Positions 1 through 10,156 of a stretch of DNA of 64,000 bases are shown piece after piece; the stretch's first letter is position 1, and every line of letters begins with the position of its first letter. This DNA comes from Gracilaria vermiculophylla (Eukaryota > Rhodophyta > Florideophyceae > Gracilariales > Gracilariaceae). The stretch spans positions 3,537,930-3,601,929 of the forward strand of contig JAHNZQ020000308.1 of NCBI GenBank assembly GCA_019155205.2, in the 5' to 3' direction. The notes below the pieces were generated by a model. It saw only the letters and a program-made list of their open reading frames with translations. It was not told the DNA's origin and did no database searches. Both the position numbers and the translations under genes were made by a program.

Positions 1-47
1 AACTTCTCCAACAGGGACGTCCATATGCCCAAGCACATGGTCGTAGG

Positions 48-243
48 AATTGCACTCCCTGCCCCCCGCATAATCGCTAACATAAGCGAGCATCCCGGTG
101 GGACGCAATCCCGAGAAGGGGAGGAAAGGGATACAACAGTCCTGGATGATTCAAACCGAGACCCAAATGGGGATTGGCACGATATCGTGAACATCGGAGA
201 GGAATACGGCCACCGCCGTCTTGAGATCATCGACCTTCTTCAG
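48..243 (+). repeat. Direct repeat, copy 1
   Basis: This 196-bp stretch recurs at 1230-1425 at a constant offset of 1182 with only a few substitutions. It encodes the linker before the reverse transcriptase. Confidence 0.9.
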
Positions 244-1229
244 GACTTTCAGGATATGTGGTCTGGCCGTCTAGGCCAAATTACAGCTGCCCGACACCGG
301 ATTGAACTCGAACATGGGTCTAAACCCATATATCAAGTACCTTACCGGGCAGGCCACAAAGCTCGCGACATGGAACGCGCTGAAGTCTCCCGAATGCTAG
401 AGGCTGGAATCATAGAACCGTCATCGGCCGAATGGGCGTCCCCAGTAGTGTTCGCCCAGAAGAAAGACGGGTCGTGGCGCTTCTGCATCGACTACCGCAA
501 GTTAAATGCAGTGACCCGTAGGGACGCATACCCCATCCCTAGGATGGATGAGTGCATAGATTCCCTCGGGGACGCCCAGATCTTTTCCACGCTCGACGCG
601 AATTGGGGCTACTGGCAGGTCGAGGTCGCAGAGAAAGACCGAGATAAGACAACGTTCACGTCCCACATGGGCCTCTATCGCTTCCTGAGAATGCCCTTCG
701 GGTTAATGAACGCCCCGGCCACCTTTCAGCGAGCACTGGACATAATCCTAAACGTGGTCAAGTGGCAGTACGCCCTAGTGTACCTTGACGACAATATCAT
801 ATACTCACGTACCGTCGAGGACCATTTTCGGCACGTACGAAGCATTTTGACCCTGTTACGGGACGCTGGGATAACACTGAAGATAAAGAAGTGTTTCTTT
901 TTCCAGGCCTCTGTGGACTACCTAGGACATGTGGTACGACCAGGAAAACTGCAGGTCTCCCAACGGACTTGCGACGCAGTCCGTCAGGCCAAACCTCCAA
1001 CGACCCAGACGGAAATCAGGTCCTTCGTAGGTCTTTGCAACGTCTTTAGACGCTTTGTCCCTAACTTCGCCCGCATAGCGGCTCCTCTCAATAAGAAGTT
1101 AGAGAAAGGGCAACCAGACCATTTTGGAGTCCTGAATGACGAGGAGTATCAGGCCTTTCAGGACCTGAGGGATCGCCTACTCTCCCCACCCATCCTCGCA
1201 CTGTACGCGAGTATTCGCTGTACCACATC

Positions 1230-1425
1230 AATTGCACTCCCTGCCCCCCGCATAATCGCTAGCATAAGCGTGAATCCCGGTGGGACGCAATCCCGAGAAG
1301 GGGAGGAAAGGGATACAACAGTCCTGGATGATTCAAACCGAGACCCAAATGGGGATTCGCACGATATCGTGAACATCGGAGAGGAATACGGCCACCGCCG
1401 TCCTGAGATCATCGACCTTCTTCAG
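1230..1425 (+). repeat. Direct repeat, copy 2
   Basis: Second copy of 48-243. It is fused directly to an inverted segment at 1425-1496 that is the reverse complement of 309-380 with about one mismatch. Confidence 0.9.
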
Positions 1426-1496
1426 CGCGTTCCATGTCGCGAGCTTTGTGGCCTGCCTGGTAAGGTACTTGATATATGGGTTTAGACCCATGTTCG
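1425..1496 (-). repeat. Inverted fragment of pol positions 309-380
   Basis: Read on the minus strand this gives KPIYQVPYQAGHKARDMERA, nearly identical to the plus-strand pol residues encoded at 324-380. It marks a head-to-head junction between two pieces of the same element family. Confidence 0.9.
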
Positions 1497-2042
1497 GCGG
1501 TTCGCCCGTTTTCTCCTTCAGGCGTTCCTTCTCTTCTCCATACTCCCGCGCGGCGAGTGGCCGCTGGCTCGCGTTTCATTCCTTGCGGCGTTCGTTGGCC
1601 CTGCTCTTCCTGAATCCGGGTGCGTGTATTCCTTCTTGGTGTCACCAGTTGGTGCTGCTGCGCCAGTCGGCAACGCGAGTGTCCGCACCTTCCGCCGTAC
1701 CGTACGTGGTGCACGGGCGCAACTTCCGTAGACGGAGCGTGGGTCAGTCCCGAGGAGATACCGACCCCCTGGAGGCGCTCGCCACTCCGACTCCTTCGAG
1801 GCTACTTCTTTAGGCAACACCCGCTTCCTCGCGTCCGCCCATTCAATATCCGTGAAGGTGCATCATCTCATAATTTTCTCTTCCGCGCCCCCTTCGTTCT
1901 TCACTAGATATGAACTTGCGCCACGCCATGGTGCTACATATCTCGCCTGTCTTCGGTCGTCCGTCTTCTCCGCGCATTCCACGATAGCGTCTCAACGCAG
2001 CTCACTCCGCGGTCGGGTGTATAACAGAGGGCCGCTCCCCAA
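1497..2042. other. Unassigned retroelement-like sequence
   Basis: A GC-rich stretch with overlapping short frames on both strands. The minus-strand frame 1518-1820 is rich in Arg, Ala, Pro and Thr and enters the inverted pol fragment in a neighbouring frame. No zinc knuckle or protease motif is visible. It is probably rearranged gag or spacer sequence of the same family. Confidence 0.35.
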
Positions 2043-2791
2043 GTGGTGCCAGATCCCGCATCTCAGGTGCTACGGCTACGAATCCTCGACTATGAACCCT
2101 TGGTGGAGAGCTTGGCGACCAGCGCGCCCTGTCGTTTACCGGCTCCGTTCAAAGATATGGGCGCACCCCCTGAGGTGATACCTCCGCGGCCCGCCGCAGT
2201 GCCGAATGCTCCCGCAGTGGTAGCCGACGTGTTTCCTATGGAAGAGGCCGAGATTGCTCCCGTCCCGGTACCTTCGGCCCCAGTGGTGTAACCTCGATTG
2301 CGGAGCGTCGCTGCGCCGATTACTCAGCCTCGCCTGTGGAGCGTTCCAGTTCCCGCGCCGCCTTCACCCCCGGCGTCACCGACTCCGCCCTTGGCATTGC
2401 CGTCCTCCACTGCAGAACCCACGGAATCCCACGGAAAGCTCCTGTCTCGGCTGGTCCGCCGTCTGCAGCTCCCTCCGTGGCGGTTGTTGTGCCGTCAACG
2501 GAGGTTGCTGCATCGGGTGCACCGTCGGGAGGAGTCTCCTCTTGGGCTCTGGAGGATTTCTTCCAGGAGTTGGTGCAGGCGTGCCTAGTGACAAGTCGTC
2601 CTGCTCCGGCTTCTCCTATGGAGGCTCTGCGCGAGGCGCGTGCTTGGGTCTTAGAGCTCCATAAGGCCCGGACGGACCGAGCCTCGATGGGGACCCTCAA
2701 GGAAAGCCTGTCGGAGTTCTTTGATGGCCAAGTGCTCCCAGCGAAAACGCGCCTCGAAGCGAAGTACTCAACGCGGTTTGGTGACCTGTAG
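2043..2791 (+). pseudogene. Broken Pro/Ala-rich ORF, possibly gag-like
   Basis: Three plus-strand frames carry one continuous Pro/Ala/Val-rich composition: 2043-2291, then 2298-2588, then the end of 2336-2791. This reads as one decayed coding region with a stop and at least one frameshift. The last ~80 residues (SSWALEDFFQELVQ to STRFGDL) are less biased and look helical. A Pro-rich head with a helical tail recalls gag proteins of Ty3-like elements, and it sits between two retroelement fragments. No family was recognised. It could also be a host gene fragment. Confidence 0.3.
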
Positions 2792-3033
2792 GTGATAGGA
2801 CCCTGACCAATAAAAGATCCTTCGGATGGAGCAGAAGCACCACGAACGGTAGTTCAAACATGGATAGGCCGTGCCCGCAAGCTCAGCGACACGACGTGGC
2901 GCCGTAGGAGCATGCGAAAAAGTGAACACAGCATCTTGGAGGCAAAAAAGGTAACTCCAGGTGGGGGATAGACGGCGAAGACGAAGAACATCTCCGTTTG
3001 GGGGCCCCCTCCCCCTTTCCTAAACGGAAGCGC
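2792..3033. other. Spacer 3' of the minus-strand element
   Basis: The 3' LTR of the minus-strand element would be expected here. There is no match to the 9601-10156 LTR, so the 3' end has been lost or rearranged. Confidence 0.5.
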
Positions 3034-3594
3034 CTATGTGGAGAGGCGTTTCCGCACCAGATTGGCGTGGTACCGCCTAAGGAAGGTCTCCGGGATGTGT
3101 TCCGGAGGTTCTTTCGTGTCTTTCTTTGAGGTGTACCCATACCAGCGGAGGCGGTACAGTATTTCTGCAGGGGTTTGTCGGTGGGTGACGGTATGGTCCA
3201 CCGCGTAGAGGATGTCACCTTCAGGGGTCATGATGGGATCTGGAGCCTCCAGCAAAGGTTCACCGAGAGGGGTGATGAGGTTTCCAGTATCCAGCAGTGT
3301 CGTCATTCTTGAGGTGGTTGGCTGAGGAAGTTCCGCGCGTGGTCCCTGAGGTGGGGTGGCGGGAATTCCTGAAGGGCTGGGCGTCGGGACTTTCGTTACC
3401 CTATCACGGGAGACGACGTCTCTGAGCCCGTCTACCTTAATAGCGTAAGTGTCCCTATAGGTAGCGAGGACTTTAAAAGGCCCTGAGGTGGTCGGCGCTA
3501 AGTTGCGCGTGACATCCGGCGGTTCCTCGGATGTTTCCCCAGGTTTGTCGAGGAAAACCTCGTCGCTTCCCTTAAGGTGAGGGCCTTCCATCAC
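3034..3594 (-). pseudogene. Pol C-terminus with chromodomain
   Basis: This 186-residue frame follows the integrase by one frame break. Its last ~50 residues have a chromodomain pattern: YAVDHTVTHRQ, then LYRLRWYGYTSK, then PPEHIPETFLRRY. In chromoviruses this domain tethers integrase to methylated histone H3 and steers insertion into heterochromatin. The central part is Pro/Thr-rich linker. The aromatic positions look kept, but binding ability cannot be judged from sequence alone. Confidence 0.7.
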
Positions 3595-3624
3595 CTTCCG
3601 GTCGAAGTCCTGTTTGTATCTCCT

Positions 3625-4701
3625 CTACAAGGCGTTGCGTCTCTCCTTTGCGAGGGAGAGTGCGTCCTCATACCGCCTTAGGATGGAGCGTTTGACCTGA
3701 GCCGCTGTTGGCGCCTGTGGCCCATCCGCCGGGTGCGTCGTGGCGTGCGCCGTAATGACGGCACTTGGAGGGATGCGTGAAAGCACCAGATTGAAAAGAG
3801 CGGTCCCTGTGAAGCGGTCCACCTGTAGGTTGTATGCATACGTGAGAGGGCCCACATATGCGTCCCAATCCTCCTGGTGGTCCTCAACGTAGTGCTTCAG
3901 CCTTGCGGCGATGGTCTTGTTGAACCTCTTCGCCTGTCTGTTGGTCTGGGGGTGATAGGTAATTACGAACCACTGTTTCATCCCCAGCATTCCGGAGACG
4001 GCGCCGAAGAGCTTCGACGAGAACTGGGGACCATTGTCCGTGAGGAGGTACAAGGGTATCTCATAGGGGTAAACCCAATGCTTCAGGAAGGCGTCGGTGA
4101 TCACTGCTGCAGTGGTGTTCCGAAGGGAGATGGCACGCGTGATCTTCGAGAAACGATCCATGATCACGAGGATAAATCGGTACCTTCGCTCCATATTGGG
4201 GAGAGGTCCCAAGAGGTCCATGGCCACGAACTCCAAAGGTTCTGAAGGTGGGAACAGCGTGAGCGGCGTCCGGTGCTTCCGTATATTCTCCCTAGCGGCG
4301 GCGCAAAAATAGCAATCCGCCACCGTTTGGAAGTCGTCATCAGCCATGTTCGGCCAATAGAAATCCTTCTGCATGGTGAAGTACATACGCGATCTACCGG
4401 GGTGCCCGGCAAGGCGGGGGTAGTCCGAGAGATACGGCACTCTTGCCCATAGTTTCGTCGGGACCACCTTTTGGAGAGCTCCATCCAGGGGAGTGCCGCG
4501 TACAAGTACGCCGTCACGGTCTACATCGAATGAAGATGTTAGATTCCCTACAGTGGCGAAGCACTCATTGCAGTACGCATCCGTACTCTGCTCCTTCAGG
4601 AACTCCGGTATGGTGATAGGGAGAACTTCTTTCTCCTGCTCAACAAGAGGCATCACCTCAGGGAGTCCACTGTACTTTCCTCCAGGATCACAGCATTCCA
4701 A
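3625..4701 (-). pseudogene. Ty3/gypsy integrase with catalytic Glu replaced by Lys
   Basis: A 358-residue frame has the integrase zinc-binding region (LAGHPGRSRMYF to CYFCAA), then the catalytic core with the first Asp in AMDLLGPL and the second in LTDNGPQFSS. The third block reads HPQTNRQAKRFNKTI; the family consensus has Glu where this copy has Lys (codon AAG, one transition from GAG). The D,D-35-E triad is therefore broken. The C-terminal region continues into the chromodomain frame. Family identity is certain; activity is not expected. Confidence 0.9.
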
Positions 4702-4739
4702 GCATTCTCTATCGGAACCCTCCTTCCTGTCGGCGTTCT

Positions 4740-5937
4740 AGATAAGCAGACACGGGATGTTGTCCTTCGAAGGTGTTTCGTCTTCGCACTCGGTGGAGAC
4801 TCGCGAGAGCGCGTCCACTGCCTGGTGTTTTGTGCCAGGGCGGTGGAAGATGTCAATATCGAACTACAGGAGGCGTAGCCTCCACCTTTCCAGGCGGCCG
4901 GAAGCATCCGTTAAAGACAGTATCCATTTCAGTGGTGCGTGGTCTGTCCTCAAGGTGAAACGCGCGCCTTCTAGGTACGGGCGTAATCGCAAAGCCGCCC
5001 ACACGATGGCAAGACACTAGCGCTCCGAGGTGGAGTAATTCCGTTCCGTAGGTGTGAGGCTGCGACTCCAGTATCATATGGGTTGAAGTCCACCTTCCGG
5101 TTGCTCCTGTGGGAGGGCACATCCGACTTGGTATATACAGGCGTCAGTGTCAAGCACCAATCGGTCGTGCGGCTTCGGAAGTACCAAGATTGGTGGTTCT
5201 AGAAGTCTCCTCTTCAAGGTGTTAAAGGCATCAAACTCCTCGTCTGTCAAGATAGCCAATTGCGTCGGCCTGTACTTCTCCAAGAGGCGATTTAACGGCG
5301 CCGCGATACGGGAGACGTTCGGGACAAACATCTGGAAGACGTTACACAACCCCAGAAAAGAGCGGAGCTCTGTCTGGTCTATGGGGGGTTGAGCATTTTT
5401 GATGGCATCCTGAGTTTTCCTGGAAACCTGTAGGTGACCCGGGAGCACATTGTGCCCCAGGTAATCCACCGAGGACTTAAAAAAGAAACTTTTCTCCAGC
5501 TTCAAGATGAGTCCAGCATCCTTCAGAAGTTGCAGCACGTGTTTCACATGCATATAATGCTCGTCCTCGCTGTGGGAGTAGATGATAACATCAGAAATAT
5601 ACACCAAGGCGTACTGCCACTTCACCTCTGACAGGATAATGTCCACCGCTCGTTGAAACGTAGCGGGTGCATTCTTCAATCCGAATGGCATCCTTAGGAA
5701 TCTGAAGATCCCACAGTGCGAGGTGAACGTTGTCTTATCCTTATCGGAGTCGTCCATCTCAATCTGCCAGTAGCCGCTATTGGCATCTAGCGTAGAGAAC
5801 GCGGACGCATCGCCTAAGGAGTCGATACATTCGTCCATCCGGGGTATCGGGCACGAATCGCGTACCGTCACCTCGTTGAGGTGTCGGTAGTTGATACATA
5901 ACCTTAAAGAGCCATGTTTTTTCTTGACAAACACCAC
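4740..5937 (-). pseudogene. Ty3/gypsy reverse transcriptase and RNase H, active site lost
   Basis: Frame 5937-5074 holds reverse-transcriptase blocks LNEVTVRDSCPIPRMDE, TLDANSGYWQIEM, FGLKNAPATFQRAVD and a thumb motif YLGHNV. The catalytic YxDD box reads YISD, losing one of the two metal-binding aspartates. RNase H continues in 5073-4740: RFTLRTDHAPLKWIL, ASGRLERWRLRLL and HRPGTKHQAVDALSRV are readable, but at least two in-frame TAG codons interrupt it, one where the family has Glu. This module is more decayed than the plus-strand relative at the left edge of the window, which keeps YLDD. Confidence 0.9.
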
Positions 5938-6120
5938 CGGGGAGGCTCATTCGGAATTGGAAGGCTCAACAACGCCTTTGTCTAGTTCTCGATGGACTTC
6001 ATCGCGTTTGAAATTGCGTGCATGGGGTCCGGCCGTCCTGGGGAGATGGTGTACCGGTTTTGCATCAGGTGTGAGCAGGATCCAGTGCTTGGCCAGGCTA
6101 ACCTGACCAATGCGACCAGA

Positions 6121-7113
6121 TCACATGTCCTCAAAAGCGGATAGCATCTCCACTACCCTATGGCGAAACGCTTCGAAATCTTTGCCAATTTCGCGCTTCT
6201 CCTGCCCGGTGCCAGGGTTCTCTTCCTCTGGAGCCGTTGAATTCGCTTCAGCCTCAATGGTGGTGATTGCATCGCGGTCCACAAAGTCTTCCACATGTGG
6301 AACATGAGACAGTCCTGCGGGGGCCGGTAGTGCCAGGCCGACAACAGTTGCTTTTTGGAGCCGTAACGGTGACTCCTTCTGGTTGGCGAGCACAACCGTG
6401 AAGAGAATGTTCGGTATTATTTTCATAACACTGTTCACCATCATGGAGTGCTGCTTCGTCGTCAGATGTGCACTCCTCTGTAGGAATGAAAGGCTAGATA
6501 CCGAGATCTGTACCCAAACTTCGGCCTGACTCCTCGTGGGTATTCCAATGCTCTACACCATCCGGAGCTTATTCGACTGCGTCTCCTTTGGAAGATTACC
6601 CATGTGACGCGTGTTGGCGTCCGGTCCTAGAGATATGGACACGATACCTACAGGGGCGGCGTTGTGAAACGTCACCTTCCTCAGGCGTGGGTAGATTGCA
6701 CGTACATACCGATCTACAAAGGAAGGGCCCAATATGCATTGTGCGGCCAAGTTGGTCGCCACGAGGAACCACATCTTCACCTCTAAGAAGACCAACCGGA
6801 GATATAGGGGCATCGCTCCGAGGATGTTCAATGCTCGACGCGACGCATCGCGCACCGTAGGGAGCTTGCCAGTTCTCAAGAATGCGAGAGCGGACCGCGG
6901 GAGCACGTCGGCGTGCACCAAGTTGGGGCAAACTCCGGTGTCGGGGATAGCGCGCACAGTCATGGAGGCGAGCGGGGAACATCCTACAGAGGCGAACACT
7001 TTGTAATTCTCACGGCGGAGAGTGCACACAGAATCCTCAACGGGGTCGAATGGGTCCAACGGGAATGGGGGGCTCGCCGATTTTGCGTCAACGGAGCAGG
7101 AGGCTTCTCCCAC
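6121..7113 (-). pseudogene. Aspartic protease and pre-RT region
   Basis: Frame 7113-6553 (186 residues) carries a retropepsin-like active-site block, VRAIPDTGVCPNLV, matching the D-T/S-G signature, followed by the usual hydrophobic flap region. A frame break leads to 6444-6121, a charged linker before the reverse transcriptase. The order gag-protease-RT supports the assignment. The protease probably acted in cis on the polyprotein; decay makes activity unlikely. Confidence 0.65.
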
Positions 7114-7212
7114 TTTCCGAAAGGTGACCTCCGTGGAGATGAGGCTCGATGGTAAGGAGCCACATGGAGCCTCTACGTATGACCCTGAGGGTTTTTCTGG
7201 TTGGAGGGGGGC

Positions 7213-9445
7213 TTAGCTCCAGTCGTTGACGGCTGCTACGGTTTTGCATCGAGATGCAACGTGCTCCCCTAAGGTGCAACCGGTTTGGATTCCCGCACCT
7301 GCGCTGACGGCGCAGGTGAGAGTGGAACAGGCTGCACTCCCAGTGGAGCTCGGTAACCGTAGTTTCCTTGAGGGGAGCGGATGTCGCGATAAGCGGTTCG
7401 ATAACTCCCGCTCTCCGTTGGTGTGTCCTCCAGGTCCTAGAAGTTCTTCTCCCATTCCTGCAAGATGGCGACCCTCATAGCCGGGGTGAGAGTTGTACAG
7501 TGTACTGGCTTTCGAGACAAGCAAGTCCTGCAAGGCGCTGGGTAGCCTCGAGGGTTCGCAAATCGGACACTCCTGTAAGATCCTGACGAGAGGTATGAAG
7601 TGGGGACGAGGGTGTCCTCATCCTAGACGGTGCTCCCTAAGATGTGGCGTATGTGAGGGCAAGGGCCTCTTGTTCTCCTACGATCGTGAGCTCGTCGACT
7701 TCTTCCGAGGTGCTGGAGTCCAACGTCATGGGGGACGCCCCACAGGTCCTTGAGGCCGCCGGTTTGTCCAAAAGTGGTTCATGGCTGCGACTTGCGGCAC
7801 GGTGTGTATCCCCATAGGATTCCGCGGAACGCGCTGGCTCTGTATAGGTGGTGTTTGATTGCGTTGTCAGGTTATTACGCACCCTACCACGGATCGAGGG
7901 AAGGAGTCCCTCGACAAACAACGACTTCAACCGCCGTTCGGATTACACATTCCCACACCGTAGGGCCTTCGTCCACAGCTTCTGTGAGAATTCCGTCTCG
8001 GTCATTCCGGTATTCTGCCTGTAGGAGGTGACCTCAGCGTCAGCATCGGCTATCACCTCATCCATGGCGTACCTTTTCAGGAGGAAATTGACCACCTCCG
8101 GGTACGTCGTCAAGATCTCCGTTCAAGGATCATCAACAATGGTGCCCTCCGCCGTGAGGCGCGGCTGCACCAGCGAGTGCGTCTGGCCTGTGAGGTAGAA
8201 CTGAAAGCACCAGACGGCGGCACCTTCATGGACATCATTTGTGGTACACGCCGAATGGAAGCGCGTGAGAAAATTCAACACCGAGATGGGGTCTTTGCCT
8301 GAGAAGGAGTGCTTTTTCATTTGAATATCCATACGGCGCTGCATCTTCGTGAGTCGTTTAGCGACCGACGCGTCGTAAAGTGTGGAGCGATCATTCAACC
8401 TGTAGGTGTCATAATCCACCACTTTGGCGAAGAGGTCGTTAAGCGGTACGAACTTCCTGACCCTTCTGCTCTTCTCCTTTGGAGGTGTACTGCCCTCCGA
8501 GCTGGAGCTGTTTACGGATTCAGATTCCGAGCTTCTCTCCGAACTGGTGCCTCGCTTTCGTCTTTTCTCCCTCCGTTTGTTAAGGTGTCTTTACTTGAGG
8601 TGGTCTGGGTTGCTGACGATACCCCCGATATCGCGATCCACCCGAGGAGTATCCTGTCCTTCTCTCCTTAGGTGGACTTCGTCGCGACCGGTATCCTGTC
8701 CTCCTCCGCAGGGCGTCAGGTCCAGACGGTGCATAGCAAAATTCCTGAGGTGGTCCCGTTTCCCTACGGCAGTATCCTTTCCTCCTCTTGCGTAGGGGGT
8801 GGCAGTATCCGGTCCTTCTCTGCCCGGGGTCACCTTAGGTGTTGATAGAGGGAACCTCTCCTGCACGGAAGAATAACTTTGAAACGCCGCTGCGGGAAGC
8901 AGCTGCGCGGTTTGGGAGCGAACCTCCGCACGGATAACATCTGAGATCACCTCGAGGAAGGGGTCAGAATCCAGCAAAGCGTCCACAGCTCGGTGAGCGC
9001 TCTCCGTTGCGATTTCCTCCACAAGGACGTGGCGGCGCGCTCCGAAGTGGGCTTCCACACCTGCAGGTATTCTTACGACCAGTTCGTGTGGGAGCCAATC
9101 CGTAAGGCGCGGAGCCAGCGATTCCAGGAGGGAAATAGGCTCCGGGTGTTCCCGTCCCTGCAGCTCCTGAGGTGGGGGCTGCGATGCCGTGTGCGGTTCT
9201 TCAAGCTTCACATTGGCGTTCTCCAGAGGTGTCGCGGGGGATGCCGCTCGCCTCCGATCATGCATTCTCCTGAGGCGATTCCTGAAACGCTCCACAGAGG
9301 AGCCAGCATTCCGAAGGAGGCTTTTAGGGTCCTCCAGTGTGGCGGCCATCTCCTGGGGAGAGCTGCGCTTGTTGCGCCCACCAACGTAGTCGGTTGCTTG
9401 AGGATCCTGTAGGGGGGTTTCAATGGGGGGCTCTGAGGGGTCCAT
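7213..9445 (-). pseudogene. gag remnant
   Basis: The longest frame, 9445-8591 (284 residues), begins MDPSEPP and is charged and Pro-rich with a helical central part (LVEEIATESAHRAVDALL). The next frame, 8422-8123, has a gag-core look: FSGKDPISVLNFLTRF, then GAAVWCFQFYLTGQT. A third frame, 7930-7637, continues weakly. Together they form a gag gene broken by at least two frameshifts, immediately downstream of the LTR on the minus strand. No CCHC zinc knuckle was found. Confidence 0.65.
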
Positions 9446-9600
9446 GGAGGAGTACGTCGGGGGTGATTTTCTTCCACTTCCGAATCAGCTTAAGGAAGAA
9501 TTCCATTGTTGGGGTTCGGTCGTTGCAAACTAGAAACACTGTTCTGCTGCGAATTTTACAAATCCTTTAGGAAACTGACCTTCTAAGTTGGGAGACCAGT

Positions 9601-10156
9601 TGTGGTACTGTCAGCCATCCTGTCGAGGTAGTAAAGCACAACGTCCGTTAGGAGTTTTTGATGACTCCAAAGGCGCGTATTCCTAAAGGTGGTCTCCGGT
9701 ATCCGCTGTCGCGAGCCGGGGGAATTCTGAAAGGGGATCCGCAAACACCAAGTGGATGGGGAGGTTCACTGGGCGGACAATGCTCCTGTAGGCGCTGCTA
9801 TGATGCGACCTGGGGATCGGCGGCTTAGAAACCTGAGGATGATCGACGAGAGTCTCCAACCGGAAAAGTAGATGAAGACTCAAGGGTGCTTGTCTTTACT
9901 TTCCCAGAGGGGGAGCTCGACCGGCAGATTAAGTATCAAGCCAGGAGCCCGCCTCCACAGGTCTCACTACTGTAGTAATTACCGGAATAAAAGTAACTAA
10001 AATAAAAAATAATTCTACCGTCCCTTAAGGATACTGCAGCGCACGCGGGCGGAATTCTGCACCACGTGGCCCAGCTAATAAAATACGAGCCCTCCAAAGG
10101 AATATTATACCATAAGGCCACACCACCATTTTCCCCTTAGAAGCCACTGTACTTTA
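9601..10156 (-). repeat. 5' LTR of the minus-strand Ty3/gypsy element
   Basis: A ~556-bp block that matches 58394-58947 (same orientation) and 62375-62914 (opposite orientation) along its whole length. Intact copies read TGTAGTACAGTGG at the start and CTGACAGTACCACA at the end, fitting TG...CA LTR termini. Here the first bases have drifted to TAAAGTACAG. Two bases beyond the 3' end lies TGGTCTCCC, a possible primer-binding site start, then the gag frame. Confidence 0.8.

Larger units (their letters stand above)
25..1485 (+). pseudogene. Ty3/gypsy pol fragment, reverse transcriptase
   Basis: The reading frame holds most of a Ty3/gypsy reverse transcriptase. Visible blocks are FCIDYRKLNAVT, a TLDANWGYWQVEV catalytic box, FGLMNAPATFQRALD and the YLDD active site with both aspartates, followed by the YLGHVV thumb motif and the start of the connection region. 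After LLSPPILAL (about position 1203) the expected RNase H sequence is missing. The frame runs into a repeat of its own N-terminal part and then into an inverted piece of itself, so the last ~90 codons are not natural coding sequence. The fragment probably continues to the left of the window. It is about 60% similar by eye to the minus-strand element at 3034-10156, so it is a related but distinct family. Protease, RNase H and integrase are not present on this strand. Confidence 0.85.
3034..10156 (-). mobile_element. Degenerate Ty3/gypsy element with chromodomain
   Basis: Read on the minus strand the order is LTR (10156-9601), gag (9445 to about 7200), protease (7113-6553), reverse transcriptase (5937-5074), RNase H (5073-4740), integrase (4701-3625) and C-terminal chromodomain (3594-3034). 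This is the chromovirus order of Ty3/gypsy elements. Only the 5' LTR is present. Every module is interrupted by frameshifts or stops, and catalytic residues of both reverse transcriptase and integrase are substituted, so the copy cannot be autonomous. It appears inserted into another gag-protease fragment, whose frame (10904-10137) ends inside the LTR. Confidence 0.85.
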
